NCBI RefSeq assembly: GCF_031458325.1
Contig: NZ_JAVDYG010000001.1
Coordinates: 186,001-250,000, forward strand
DNA from: Nocardioides marmoribigeumensis
GTDB lineage: Bacteria; Actinomycetota; Actinomycetes; Propionibacteriales; Nocardioidaceae
Direction of reading: 5' to 3'
DNA length: 64,000 bases
The notes under the pieces were generated by a model. The model did no database searches. It saw nothing but the letters and a program-made list of their open reading frames with translations, and was not told where the DNA came from. Both the position numbers and the translations under genes were made by a program. This document shows, in pieces, positions 15,552-24,564 of the stretch (position 1 is its first letter; each line of letters starts with the position of its first letter).

Positions 15552-17116
15552 GGGTGATGGTGGTGTGGTGCCCCGACTGGTCGGTGGTCGCGGCGCTCGA
15601 GGAGGCCGAGGAGTCCCCGCGCTCCCCTGCCGCCGTGCTGCACGGCAACGTCGTCGAGGTCTGCAACGGACCCGCCCGGTCCGAGGGCGTGCGCCGGGGA
15701 CAGCGTCGGCGCGACGCGCAGGCCCGGTGCCCGGAGCTGGTGCTGCTGCGGGCCAACCCCGACCGTGACGCGCGGGCCTTCGAGCCCGTCCTCGCCACGG
15801 TCGAGGACCTTCGACCCGGGGTGGCGGCGCTCCGGCCGGGCATGCTCGCGGTCCGCGCACCCGGCAGCTGGTACGGCACCGAGGCCACCGCCGCGGCGAC
15901 CGTGAGCCAGGCGCTGGTCGAGGCCGGCGTGTGGGACGTGCGCCTCGGCATCGCCGACGACCTCTTCACCGCCGAGCAGGCGGCCCGCACCGCCCAGGTG
16001 CAGGCGTGGACGGTCGTGGACGAGGGCGGGTCGCCGGCGTTCCTGCGCCGGCTGCCCGTCGAGGTGCTGCAGGACGACGGCGCCCGCGGGCGCGAGCTGG
16101 TCAGCCTGCTGCAACGGCTCGGCCTCCGCTCGCTCGGCGACCTGGCCGACCTGCCGGGTGAGGCGGTCGAGCACCGGCTGGGTGCCTACGGCGCCGTCGT
16201 ACGCCGTCGTGCACGTGGCGAGGACCCGACCCTCTTCGCCGCGCGCACTCCCCCGCCCGAGCTCGACGCCCAGGTGTTCTTCGAGGACGCGCTCGACTCG
16301 GTCGAGGCGATCACCTTCAGCGTGCGCACCACCGCCGAGCGCTTCGTCGACCAGCTCGCGCAGCGCCAGCTCGTCGCGACGGGGGTGCGGGTCGAGGCCG
16401 AGTCCGACGGCCTGGTGTGCTCCTCGCGCGTGTGGCTCCACCCGCGTCACTTCACCGCGCGCGACCTCGTCGACCGGGTGCACTGGCAGCTGCAGTCCGG
16501 CGACGTCGGGGGGTCGCTGCGTGCGCGCAAGCAGTCCGGGGAGGTGCGGGCGCCGGTCGAGCGCATCCGCTTCCTGCCCGAGGTGGTCGAGCCCGCCGCC
16601 GCCCACGGCGAGGCCCTGTGGGGCGGCGCCAACGACGACCTGGTCGAGCGGGGCGTCGCTCGCGTGCAGGGCATGATCGGCTTCGACGCCGTGGTCCGAC
16701 CGGTGCTGCAGGGCGGGCGCAGCCCGTCCGCGCGCCAGGCGCTGGTGCCGTGGGGCGAACGCCCGGTCGACCTGCGCCCCACCGACCGGCCGTGGCCGGG
16801 ACGCGTCCCCGGACCGGCTCCGGTGCGGGTCTTCGCGGAGCCCCCGGTCGCCGAGGTCGTCGACGGCGCCGACCGCGAGGTGCGCGTCACCGACCGTGGC
16901 GCGGTGACGGGCGAGCCCCGTCGCTTCCGAGTCGGGGGCGGGGTGCTCCCCTGGCAGCCGGTGACCGCCTGGGCGGGGCCCTGGCCCACCGACGAGGGCT
17001 GGTGGACGGGCGGGCCCGGACGCTCGGCGCGCTTCCAGGTCGTCGGCGCGGACGGGCGCGCGTGGCTGCTGCTGCGCGCTCCCGACGGGTGGTCGCTGGA
17101 GGCTGCCTATGACTGA
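15548..17116 (+). CDS. imuB: ImuB, Y-family polymerase-like mutasome protein
   Basis: A 522-residue protein of the Y-family DNA polymerase superfamily starting VMVVWCPDWSVVAALEE. The first beta strand carries CPDW in place of the catalytic DxD pattern, as in ImuB proteins, which are catalytically dead and serve as the hub that links DnaE2 to the beta clamp. A helix-hairpin-helix region (LGLRSLGDLADLPGEAVEHRLG) and a little-finger-like domain follow, then a long C-terminal tail. It overlaps the 28-codon ORF upstream and is followed 15 bases later by dnaE2, giving an SOS-driven imuB-dnaE2 unit. Confidence 0.88.
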   Translation: MRVMVVWCPDWSVVAALEEAEESPRSPAAVLHGNVVEVCNGPARSEGVRRGQRRRDAQARCPELVLLRANPDRDARAFEPVLATVEDLRPGVAALRPGMLAVRAPGSWYGTEATAAATVSQALVEAGVWDVRLGIADDLFTAEQAARTAQVQAWTVVDEGGSPAFLRRLPVEVLQDDGARGRELVSLLQRLGLRSLGDLADLPGEAVEHRLGAYGAVVRRRARGEDPTLFAARTPPPELDAQVFFEDALDSVEAITFSVRTTAERFVDQLAQRQLVATGVRVEAESDGLVCSSRVWLHPRHFTARDLVDRVHWQLQSGDVGGSLRARKQSGEVRAPVERIRFLPEVVEPAAAHGEALWGGANDDLVERGVARVQGMIGFDAVVRPVLQGGRSPSARQALVPWGERPVDLRPTDRPWPGRVPGPAPVRVFAEPPVAEVVDGADREVRVTDRGAVTGEPRRFRVGGGVLPWQPVTAWAGPWPTDEGWWTGGPGRSARFQVVGADGRAWLLLRAPDGWSLEAAYD

Positions 17117-17131
17117 GGACCGTGCGGCCTG

Positions 17132-20100
17132 ATGGGGTGGAACAACCCGACCATGCGGTGGGCCGAGCTCGAGCGCCGGCTCAGCGGGCTGCCCGGCGCC
17201 GACGACGCGCCGGTCTCCCGGCGCAAGCGCGGCCACACCACGGCCCGACCGATCGAGCGGCCCGCCGCGGTCACCCCCTACGCCGAGCTGCACTGCCACA
17301 GCCACTTCAGCTTCCTCGACGGCGCGAGCTCGCCCGCCGAGCTGGTCGAGGAGGCCGTGCGCCTGGGGCTGCACGCCCTGGCGATCACCGACCACGACGG
17401 CTTCTACGGCGCGCCGATGCTGGCCGAGGCCGCGGCGGCGTACGACCTGGCGACCGTGTTCGGTGCCGAGCTGTCCCTCGGCCTCACCGGCCCGCAGAAC
17501 GGCACGCCCGACCCGGAGGGCAGCCACCTGCTGGTGCTGGCGCGCGGCGTCGAGGGCTACCACCGGCTGGCCGCGGCGATGACCGACGCCCACCTGCGCG
17601 GCGACGAGAAGGGCCGGCCCGTCTACGATCTCGACGAGCTCGGTGAGCAGGGCCGCGGCCAGTGGGTGGTGCTGACCGGCTGCCGCAAGGGCACGGTCCA
17701 GCAGGCCCTCGCCGGCGACGGCGGGGAGCGTGCGGCTGCCGAGGAGCTCGACCGGCTGACCGGTCTCTTCGGGCTCGAGCACGTGCTCGTCGAGCTGTCG
17801 CCGCGCCCGGGTGCCGACACCACCAACGCCACGCTCGCCCGGCTGGCGGCCGCGCACGGCCTCGACGTCGTCGCGGCGGGCAACGTCCACCACGCCACCC
17901 CGGAGAGGCACAGGCTCGCCTCCGCGATGGCGGCGGTGCGGGCGCGCCGCAGCCTCGCCGAGCTCGACGGCTGGCTCGACCTCTCGGGCTCGGGCCACCT
18001 GCGCAGCGGCGCGGAGATGCAGGACGCGCTGGCGGCGCACCCCGGAGCCGTCGCGCGGAGCGTCACCCTGGCCGACGAGCTGGCCTTCGACCTCCACAAG
18101 GCCTCGCCCGCCCTGCCCAAGCGGCAGATCCCCGAGGAGCACACCGCCGACTCCTGGCTGCGCGTGCTGGCCGAGCGCGGCTTCGCCGAGAGGTACGCCG
18201 GGGTGCCGCACGAGCGCGAGGCCCGCGAGCGGCTCGAGCACGAGCTGCGCGTCATCGCCGAGAAGGACTTCGCGGGCTACTTCGTCATCGTCCACGACAT
18301 CGTCGCCTTCGCCCGCGGGCGCGGGATCCTCTGCCAGGGAAGGGGATCCGCGGCCAGCTCGGCGGTCTGCTTCGCCCTCGGGATCACCGCGGTCGACGCC
18401 GTGTTCTACCGCCTGCCGTTCGAGCGCTTCATCTCCGCGCACCGCGACGAGGAGCCCGACATCGACGTCGACTTCGACTCCGACCGGCGTGAGGAGGTGA
18501 TCCAGTGGGTCTACGACACCTACGGCCGGCGCAACGCGGCCCAGGTCGCCAACGTGATCGCCTACCGCCCGCGGATGGCGGTGCGCGACGCCGCCAAGGC
18601 GCTCGGCTTCTCCCCCGGCCAGCAGGACGCCTGGTCCAAGCAGATCGACGGCTGGAAGTCGGTGGTGGCGGGCGACCAGGGCGACCCCGAGGCCCACGAC
18701 GTGCCCGCCCCGGTGGTGGCCCTGGCCGAGGAGCTGATGGGGGCACCACGTCACCTCGGCATCCACTCCGGCGGGATGGTCCTGACCGAGCGGCCGATCG
18801 GCGAGGTCTGCCCGATCGAGCGGGCACGCATGGACAAGCGCACCGTGCTGCAGTGGGACAAGGACGCCTGCGAGTCGATGGGGCTGGTCAAGTTCGACCT
18901 GCTCGGTCTCGGCATGCTCGGCGCGCTCGACCACACCATGCGCCTGGTCGCCGACCACCTCGGCGAGCGGTGGGACCTCACGACGATGCCCAAGGAGGAG
19001 CCCGCGGTCTACGACATGCTGTGCCGCGCCGACTCCATCGGCGTCTTCCAGGTCGAGAGCCGGGCCCAGATCGGCACGCTGCCGCGGCTGCGTCCGCGCG
19101 AGTTCTACGACCTGGCCATCGAGATCGCGCTGATCCGGCCGGGCCCGATCCAGGGCGGAGCGGTGCACCCCTACGTCCGCCGTGCCACCGGCCAGGAGCC
19201 GATCACCTACGACCACCCCGAGCTCGTCCCCGTCCTCGAGCGCACCAAGGGAGTGCCGCTCTTCCAGGAGCAGCTGATGGCCATGGCGGTCACGCTCGGC
19301 GACTGCACCCGCGACGACGCCGACCTCCTGCGCCGGGCCATGGGCTCCAAGCGGGGCGTCGAGCGCATCGAGTCGGTCAAGGCCACGCTCTACGCCGGCA
19401 TGGAGCGCCGCGGCATCACCGGCGAGCTGGCCGACTCGATCTACGTCAAGATCCTGTCCTTCGCCAACTTCGGCTTCGCCGAGTCGCACGCGCTGTCCTT
19501 CGCGCTGCTCGTCTACGCCTCGTCGTGGTTCAAGCTGCACTACCCCGCCGCGTTCCTGGCCGGCCTGCTGCGCAACCAGCCGATGGGCTTCTACTCGCCC
19601 CAGTCGCTGGTCGGCGACGCCCGCCGCCACGGTGTCGACGTACGCCGGCCCGACGTCACGCGGTCAGCGGCGCAGGCCGACCTGGAGCCCGTCTCGGGCG
19701 AGGTCACGACCACCGGCCTCGAGGAGTGCCGCCGTCCCCGGTTCGAGCGCACCGAGTGGGTGCCGGGCACCCCCGACCCCGTGCCCGCCCACCGGCGCGA
19801 CGGCGCGCTCGCCGTGCGCCTCGGGCTCGACTCGGTCCGAGGCGTCGGGCTCGAGGCGGCGCGACGCATCGTCGCGGCCCGCGACGAAGCGCCGTTCACC
19901 GGCGTGCCCGACCTGTCCCGCCGAGCGGGCCTCACCTCCGCCCAGCTGGAGGCGCTGGCGACCGCCGGCGCGTTCGACGCGTGGGGGCTCGACCGCCGGG
20001 AGGCACTGTGGGCGGCCGGGTTCGCCGAGGGCGCCGACCACCTGCCCGGCACGACCCCCGCGCCGGCGGCGCCCACGCTGCCCGGGATGGGCGAGCCCGA

Positions 20101-20527
20101 GCTCACCATGGCCGACCTGTGGGCCACCGGCGTCTCGCCCGAGCGACACCCGGTCGAGCACCTGCGCGAGGAGCTCCGCCGCGCCGGCGTGCGCTCGATC
20201 GCTGAGCTGGAGAGCACCGAGGCGGGCCGCCGCGTCCACGTCGGCGGGCTCGTCACCCACCGTCAGCGACCGGGCACCGCGATGGGCGTCACCTTCCTCA
20301 ACCTCGAGGACGAGACCGGGATGCTCAACGTGGTCTGCTCGATCGGCGTGATGAAGGCCCACCGGCAGGCGGCACGCAACCGGGTCGCGGTCGTCGTGCG
20401 CGGGCGGCTCGAGCGCAACGAGGGGGTGACCAACCTCGTCGCCGACCGGGTCGAGCCGATCGACGTCGTGGTCCCCGGAGCCGGGGCGGTCCTCCAGGCG
20501 CGCGCGTCGTCGCGCGACTTCAGGTGA
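17132..20527 (+). CDS. dnaE2: Error-prone DNA polymerase DnaE2 (ImuC)
   Basis: A 1131-residue C-family polymerase. N-terminal PHP domain (YAELHCHSHFSFLDGASS from about residue 50, ITDHDGFYGA), then the polymerase core with EEPDIDVDFDSDR carrying active-site aspartates and QGRGSAASSAVCFALGI, then a helix-hairpin-helix region and a C-terminal OB fold (VHVGGLVTHRQRPGTAMGVTFLNLEDETGM). Length and absence of the tau-binding tail fit DnaE2 rather than replicative DnaE1. It is the polymerase of the SOS mutasome with ImuB. Start at 17132 keeps a short N-terminal lead (GWNNPTMRWAELERRL); the downstream Met in TMRWAEL is an alternative. Confidence 0.95.
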   Translation: MGWNNPTMRWAELERRLSGLPGADDAPVSRRKRGHTTARPIERPAAVTPYAELHCHSHFSFLDGASSPAELVEEAVRLGLHALAITDHDGFYGAPMLAEAAAAYDLATVFGAELSLGLTGPQNGTPDPEGSHLLVLARGVEGYHRLAAAMTDAHLRGDEKGRPVYDLDELGEQGRGQWVVLTGCRKGTVQQALAGDGGERAAAEELDRLTGLFGLEHVLVELSPRPGADTTNATLARLAAAHGLDVVAAGNVHHATPERHRLASAMAAVRARRSLAELDGWLDLSGSGHLRSGAEMQDALAAHPGAVARSVTLADELAFDLHKASPALPKRQIPEEHTADSWLRVLAERGFAERYAGVPHEREARERLEHELRVIAEKDFAGYFVIVHDIVAFARGRGILCQGRGSAASSAVCFALGITAVDAVFYRLPFERFISAHRDEEPDIDVDFDSDRREEVIQWVYDTYGRRNAAQVANVIAYRPRMAVRDAAKALGFSPGQQDAWSKQIDGWKSVVAGDQGDPEAHDVPAPVVALAEELMGAPRHLGIHSGGMVLTERPIGEVCPIERARMDKRTVLQWDKDACESMGLVKFDLLGLGMLGALDHTMRLVADHLGERWDLTTMPKEEPAVYDMLCRADSIGVFQVESRAQIGTLPRLRPREFYDLAIEIALIRPGPIQGGAVHPYVRRATGQEPITYDHPELVPVLERTKGVPLFQEQLMAMAVTLGDCTRDDADLLRRAMGSKRGVERIESVKATLYAGMERRGITGELADSIYVKILSFANFGFAESHALSFALLVYASSWFKLHYPAAFLAGLLRNQPMGFYSPQSLVGDARRHGVDVRRPDVTRSAAQADLEPVSGEVTTTGLEECRRPRFERTEWVPGTPDPVPAHRRDGALAVRLGLDSVRGVGLEAARRIVAARDEAPFTGVPDLSRRAGLTSAQLEALATAGAFDAWGLDRREALWAAGFAEGADHLPGTTPAPAAPTLPGMGEPELTMADLWATGVSPERHPVEHLREELRRAGVRSIAELESTEAGRRVHVGGLVTHRQRPGTAMGVTFLNLEDETGMLNVVCSIGVMKAHRQAARNRVAVVVRGRLERNEGVTNLVADRVEPIDVVVPGAGAVLQARASSRDFR

Positions 20528-20536
20528 GGCGCGGAC

Positions 20537-20566
20537 GAAGGGCGGGACCAGGTGGTCCCGCCCTTC
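20537..20566. terminator. Strong hairpin between convergent genes
   Basis: A perfect 13-bp stem GAAGGGCGGGACC / GGTCCCGCCCTTC with an AGGT loop begins 10 bases after the dnaE2 stop. It lies between dnaE2 and the convergent minus-strand gene, so it can serve both directions. There is no T-run, as is usual for high-GC actinobacteria. Confidence 0.85.
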
Positions 20567-20614
20567 TCGCTGTGCCGCTGTGCGGCTGTGCTGCTGTGGT
20601 GCTGGGTGCCCGGG

Positions 20615-21217
20615 TCAGGCTCCGACCAGCTCGTCGTGCCGGTGTCCGACCTCCACGTCGGCCGGGGTGCGACGCATGTGGACCGCGCCGGCGCCGACCA
20701 GGAGCAGCAGGACCGCAGCCCCACCGAAGGAGGCGTACGCCGCGTAGCCGGCGATCTCGCCCATGGTGTCGAAGGCGTAGGCGTTGAGGAGCAGGCCGCG
20801 CAGGGTGTTGCCCATGAAGAGCGTCTGGCGGAGCTGTCCCAGCTGCTGGCCCTCGGGACTGGCCGCGAACTTCGGGTCCGCGCCGCTCTTGGCGATGAAC
20901 TCGCCGCTGACGTCCTCGTAGGTGCGGTTGCCGCTGGCGGCGTTCATGTGGACCAGGATGTAGTGGTCCGCGAAGGCCTGGGCCTGGTCGCCGGTCGCCA
21001 TCTTCTGGCCGGCGTACTGGTCGAGGGCCTTGTGCTGGCTCGCAGTCTCGAGCGAGTCCTTGGCCGGCATCGTGATGTCCTGCATGGTCAGCTGGTCGCG
21101 GACCTGGGTGTCGATGTAGCTGCTCGCCCAGGTGAGCAGGCCGCCCGCAGCGAGCAGCACGATGGCGATGACGGCGCCGGTGGAGGCCACGAGCGCGTCG
21201 AGCGTCTTCCTTCGCAT
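20615..21217 (-). CDS. Membrane protein of unknown function (two TM segments)
   Basis: A 200-residue protein with an N-terminal membrane helix (STGAVIAIVLLAAGGLLTW), an approximately 110-residue extracytoplasmic segment beginning with ASSYIDTQVRDQL, and a C-terminal membrane helix (AYASFGGAAVLLLLVGAGAV) with a short His/Glu-rich tail. The ATG at 21217 is preferred; longer in-frame starts would extend through the intergenic region that holds candidate regulatory sites. The middle part includes TRQTLFMGNTLRGLLLNAYA-like helices. I recall similar proteins as common actinobacterial hypotheticals; no function is assigned. It is divergent from the split-barrel gene at 21450. Confidence 0.7.
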   Translation of the reverse strand: MRRKTLDALVASTGAVIAIVLLAAGGLLTWASSYIDTQVRDQLTMQDITMPAKDSLETASQHKALDQYAGQKMATGDQAQAFADHYILVHMNAASGNRTYEDVSGEFIAKSGADPKFAASPEGQQLGQLRQTLFMGNTLRGLLLNAYAFDTMGEIAGYAAYASFGGAAVLLLLVGAGAVHMRRTPADVEVGHRHDELVGA

Positions 21218-21284
21218 GATGATCCAGTCCTTCGGTCTGTTGCGGTTCTTGTCGTCGAGACAAGTCTTGGCGACCGGCCACTCC

Positions 21285-21305
21285 GGACCGAAGGGTCTTT
21301 GTCCT
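21285..21305. promoter_or_regulatory. Candidate DevR/DosR-like box (site 1)
   Basis: The stretch GGACCGAAGGGTCTTTGTCC combines GACC/GGTC dyads with a TTTG core and resembles loosely the GGGAC-type palindromes bound by DevR-family regulators. It lies between divergent genes next to a DevS/DevR-like pair. The match is imperfect, and the assignment rests partly on context. Confidence 0.25.
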
Positions 21306-21373
21306 CTAGGTCGATGGTCGAAGGTAGTTGACCTGTCCTCGGCACCCGCTGGGGCTGACTTCCTCCTCGGTTG

Positions 21374-21388
21374 AGGTCTTTGGACCAT
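21374..21388. promoter_or_regulatory. Candidate DevR/DosR-like box (site 2)
   Basis: AGGTCTTTGGACCAT contains the dyad GGTC-TTTG-GACC and shares GGTCTTTG with site 1 about 80 bases away. It lies 62 bases before the split-barrel gene start. Two related sites in one divergent promoter region suggest a shared regulator, possibly the DevR-like protein encoded nearby. Confidence 0.28.
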
Positions 21389-21449
21389 CGACCCCCGGGG
21401 GTGGCCCACGTGAGGCTGGAGTCATCAGGACGCGCGAGAGGACGAGATC

Positions 21450-21887
21450 ATGCCCAGGCCACGAGAGCTCGGCTTCGAGGAGTGCGTGCGACTGCTGCAC
21501 TCCAACGTCATGGGACGCGTCGCGCTGACGACGCCGCGGGGGCCCCACATCGTGCCCGTGAACTACGCGGTGGTGGAGGAGACGATCCTGGTCGCCACCT
21601 CCCCCTACAGCGCCCTCGGCACCTACGGCCCGCAGGACCTCGTCGCGTTCGAGGTCGACCACTTCGACTACGCCAACCACACCGGATGGAGCGTCACCGT
21701 CCAGGGCCGCGCCGAGGTCGTCACCGACCCGGCCGAGGTGCGCCGGCTCAAGCGCATCTGGGCGCCCCGACCGTGGGCCGACGGCGACCGCGACCTGCAC
21801 CTGCGCATCCCGTGGTCCGAGATCTCCGGGCGGAGCGTGGGGGACGACCTGACCACCCCGGTGCAGCGGGTGGTGCACGCCTCCTGA
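21450..21887 (+). CDS. Pyridoxamine 5'-phosphate oxidase-like flavin/F420 split-barrel protein
   Basis: A 145-residue split-barrel protein. Visible features are the N-terminal helix (RELGFEECVRLLHSN), the first strand MGRVALTTPRGPHIVPVNYAV, and GWSVTVQGRAEVVTDPAEV, all typical of the PPOX-class family that binds FMN or F420. Members with this layout are often in DevR-type stress regulons (family knowledge). It has a GAGGACGAG-like ribosome site upstream, and is followed 37 bases later by a sensor kinase gene in the same direction, so the two may be co-transcribed. Substrate is unknown. Confidence 0.82.
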   Translation: MPRPRELGFEECVRLLHSNVMGRVALTTPRGPHIVPVNYAVVEETILVATSPYSALGTYGPQDLVAFEVDHFDYANHTGWSVTVQGRAEVVTDPAEVRRLKRIWAPRPWADGDRDLHLRIPWSEISGRSVGDDLTTPVQRVVHAS

Positions 21888-21924
21888 GGTCGCCCCGCTC
21901 CGGGGCAGGCGGTAGACAGGTCCC

Positions 21925-23499
21925 GTGACCTCTCCGGACTCCCCCGACGACAGCCGCGCCGCGCGGGCGCTGCTCGACGCGGTCGTGGCCATCTCCACCG
22001 ACCTCGACCTGCACCGGGTGCTGAGCCGGATCGTCGAGTCGGCCTGCGAGCTCACCGGTGCGACGTACGGCGCGCTCGGCGTGGTCGACCGCACCGGCGG
22101 CCTGCAGAACTTCGTCATCCATGGGATGGACCCCGAGGCGAGGGACCGCATCGGCGACCTCCCTCACGGCCGCGGCATCCTCGGCGTCGTCATCGACGAC
22201 CCGCGCCCGCTGCGGCTGGACGACCTGACGCAGCACCCGCAGTCCTACGGCTTCCCGCCGGGGCACCCGCCGATGACGACCTTCCTCGGCGTCCCGATCG
22301 AGGTGCACGGGACGGTCTTCGGCAACCTCTACCTCACCGAGAAGCACGGTGGCTTCACCGACGAGGACGTGCAGACCGTGACCGCGCTCGCGGGCGCCGC
22401 CGGTCACGTGATCGGCAACGCGCGCACCTACGGCCTGAGCGAGCGCCGGCGGCAGTGGTTGGAGGCCACGGGTCGGGTCGGCGACGCGCTGCAGCCTCCG
22501 ATCCCGGTCGACGACGCCTTCGCCGAGGTCGTGCGGATCCTCCGCTCGGTGACGACCGCCCGCGCCGTCGCGGTGGTGCACCTCGACGAGGACGGCGCGG
22601 TCGTCGAGGCGAGCGACGGCCCCGAGGCGGCCGCGCTCCAGGACCTGCTCGACCGCGAGGGCGACGCACTCCTCGACCCCTCGGACCCGCGCGACCTCCA
22701 GCCGGTCGTCCTCGACGGACGGCCGCGGTTCGCCGTCGTGCTGCCGATGCGCTCGGCACTGTCGGCCTCCAACGCGCTGCTGGCCGTCTTCGACGACGAC
22801 GAGCGTCTGCAGGACGCGCAGGAGCAGCAGCTGATGCACTCCTTCGCCGACCACGTCGGCCTCGCGCTGGACCGCACCCGCGCCGTGCAGGACCGGGAGC
22901 AGCTCGCGATCCTCTCCGACCGCGACCGCATCGCGCGCGACCTGCACGACCTGGTCATCCAGCGGCTCTTCGCCACCGGCATGCGGTTGCAGGGCCTGCG
23001 GATGCTGGCCGACCGGCCGGAGTTCGCAGCCGGGCTCGACCGCGCCGTCGACGACATCGACCTGACCGTGAAGGACATCCGCGGCACGATCTTCGAGCTG
23101 CAGAGCCGCAAGGAGGCCTCGCTGCGGCGCGACGTGCGCAAGCTGGTCAAGGAGTACGTCGAGGCGCTGGGCTTCGCGCCCGCCGTCCGGACCGCGGGGC
23201 CGGTCGACACCGCGGTGCCCGACCAGGTGCAGGTCGAGCTCCTCGCCGTGCTGCGCGAGGCGCTGTCCAACATCGCCCGGCACGCGCGGGCGACGCTCGC
23301 CGAGGTCCAGCTCGACGTCACCTCGCGCGACGTGGTGCTGCAGGTCGTCGACGACGGGGTGGGCCTGCCGTCCGAGGTGCACGAGAGCGGGCTGCGCAAC
23401 GCGCGCACCCGGGCCTCGGCGCTCGGCGGACGCTTCACCCTCGGGCCGCACGCACCGCGCGGCACGGCCCTGCGGTGGCAGGTGCCCCTGCGTCAGTGA
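21925..23499 (+). CDS. DevS/DosT-like GAF sensor histidine kinase
   Basis: A 524-residue cytoplasmic kinase with two GAF domains (about residues 20-175 and 195-315), a HisKA_3 dimerisation helix with the phospho-accepting His in RDLHDLVIQRLFATG (H341), and a C-terminal HATPase (REALSNIARHARATLAEVQL; DDGVGLP). The layout matches DevS/DosT, which sense oxygen, NO, CO or redox through haem in the first GAF. Start is GTG at 21925. Its 3' end overlaps the convergent response-regulator gene by 7 bases, an unusual convergent overlap of cognate partners. Haem binding cannot be confirmed from sequence alone here. Confidence 0.88.
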   Translation: MTSPDSPDDSRAARALLDAVVAISTDLDLHRVLSRIVESACELTGATYGALGVVDRTGGLQNFVIHGMDPEARDRIGDLPHGRGILGVVIDDPRPLRLDDLTQHPQSYGFPPGHPPMTTFLGVPIEVHGTVFGNLYLTEKHGGFTDEDVQTVTALAGAAGHVIGNARTYGLSERRRQWLEATGRVGDALQPPIPVDDAFAEVVRILRSVTTARAVAVVHLDEDGAVVEASDGPEAAALQDLLDREGDALLDPSDPRDLQPVVLDGRPRFAVVLPMRSALSASNALLAVFDDDERLQDAQEQQLMHSFADHVGLALDRTRAVQDREQLAILSDRDRIARDLHDLVIQRLFATGMRLQGLRMLADRPEFAAGLDRAVDDIDLTVKDIRGTIFELQSRKEASLRRDVRKLVKEYVEALGFAPAVRTAGPVDTAVPDQVQVELLAVLREALSNIARHARATLAEVQLDVTSRDVVLQVVDDGVGLPSEVHESGLRNARTRASALGGRFTLGPHAPRGTALRWQVPLRQ

Positions 23500-24152
23500 G
23501 CCGGGGGGCGGTCGCCCAGCAGCCGGGTCGCGAGCACCGCGGCCTGGGTGCGGCGCTGCAGGCCGAGCTTGACCAGCAGGTGGGAGACGTAGTTCTTGAC
23601 CGTCTTCTCGGCGAGGAACATCCGCTCGCTGATCTGCCGGTTGGTCAGGCCCTCGGCGATCAGTGACAGCAGCGTCAGCTCCTGCTCGCTGAGCCCCTCG
23701 AGCTCGGGGGCGACCTGCGGGCCGTTGCGCACGCGGTCGAGCACCCGGGCCATGAGCGCCGGGTCGATCAGGGACTGGCCGGCTGCCACCCGCTCGATCG
23801 CGTCGACGAAGTCGTGACCCTTGACGTCCTTGAGGACGTAGCCGGCCGCCCCGGCCATGATCGCGGCGAACAGCGCCTCGTCGTCGTCGTACGACGTGAG
23901 GATGAGCGCCTTGAGGTTGCTGTCGACCGCCCGGATCGTGCGGCACACCTCGATGCCCGAGCCGTCGGGCAGCCGCGCGTCGAGGATCGCCACGTCGGGC
24001 CGGATCGCCGGGATGATCCGCGCCGCCTCCTTGGCGGAGTCGGACTCCCCCACCACCTCGACGCGTCCCGAGGCCTCGAGCATGACCTTGAGCCCCTCCC
24101 GGACCATCTCGTGGTCGTCGAGGAGGAACACCGTCGTCCGTGCGTCCGTCAT
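23493..24152 (-). CDS. NarL/DevR-family response regulator
   Basis: A 219-residue regulator: receiver domain with phosphoacceptor D58 in DVAILDARLPDG, acidic pocket LDDHE, conserved Lys in GYVLKDVKG, then a LuxR-type helix-turn-helix (LSEQELTLLSLIAEGLTNRQ... KTVKNYVSHLL) about residues 155-205. It is convergent with and overlaps the DevS-like kinase, which is its likely partner. The DNA-binding helix with KTVKNYVSHLLVKL matches the DevR/DosR subgroup. Targets may include the split-barrel gene upstream of the kinase. Confidence 0.9.
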   Translation of the reverse strand: MTDARTTVFLLDDHEMVREGLKVMLEASGRVEVVGESDSAKEAARIIPAIRPDVAILDARLPDGSGIEVCRTIRAVDSNLKALILTSYDDDEALFAAIMAGAAGYVLKDVKGHDFVDAIERVAAGQSLIDPALMARVLDRVRNGPQVAPELEGLSEQELTLLSLIAEGLTNRQISERMFLAEKTVKNYVSHLLVKLGLQRRTQAAVLATRLLGDRPPAH

Positions 24153-24239
24153 GGGCCCATTCGACCAGATCCCGCGGGCCGCGTCGGCGCTGCGGTGCGG
24201 GAGGACGGCGGAATCCTGCCGCGGGCGGTCCCCGCGGCC

Positions 24240-24446
24240 TCAGAGCCTCGGCAGGCGCCCGCGCGCACCGACCGGTCGGGCCCGCGGCGTCCGGAGGCGT
24301 GGCTGCTCGACGACGGACATCGACCACCAGTTGCGCCAAGCGCCGCGCTTGGCGACGTAGATCCGGCGTGCCCGGACGCTCGCGCCGTCGCGCTCGCGGA
24401 CGTTGCCGTTGACGAGGTGGTCGGAGAGGACGGGCGCGTAGTGCAT
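24240..24446 (-). CDS. Small basic protein of unknown function
   Basis: A 68-residue ORF with a good GAGGAG ribosome site 9 bases before the ATG at 24446, which is why this start is preferred to one 66 bases further upstream. The product (starts MHYAPVLSDHLVNGNVRERD) is strongly basic, with an Arg-rich C-terminus (RLRTPRARPVGARGRLPRL) and no membrane segment. No family recognised. It lies between the response regulator and a large secreted-protein gene, all on the minus strand. The intergenic stretch 24447-24564 upstream holds no other gene. Confidence 0.5.
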   Translation of the reverse strand: MHYAPVLSDHLVNGNVRERDGASVRARRIYVAKRGAWRNWWSMSVVEQPRLRTPRARPVGARGRLPRL

Positions 24447-24564
24447 CGGGTTCTCCTCGGTTGCCGGACCAGGACCCCCTCGACGGTCCTCCCCGAGGGA
24501 GGCCGCCGGCATCGGGGGAAACCCTCGACCGCGACGAGCGGGACCCCGGGTGCTCCGTCCTCGG

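Noticed and set aside
15416-19630. 1404-residue minus-strand open frame across imuB and dnaE2
   Set aside because: It is the antisense shadow of two well-recognised plus-strand genes in GC-rich DNA; its composition is Arg/Gly/Asp/His-rich with no domain, and many such frames accompany other genes here.
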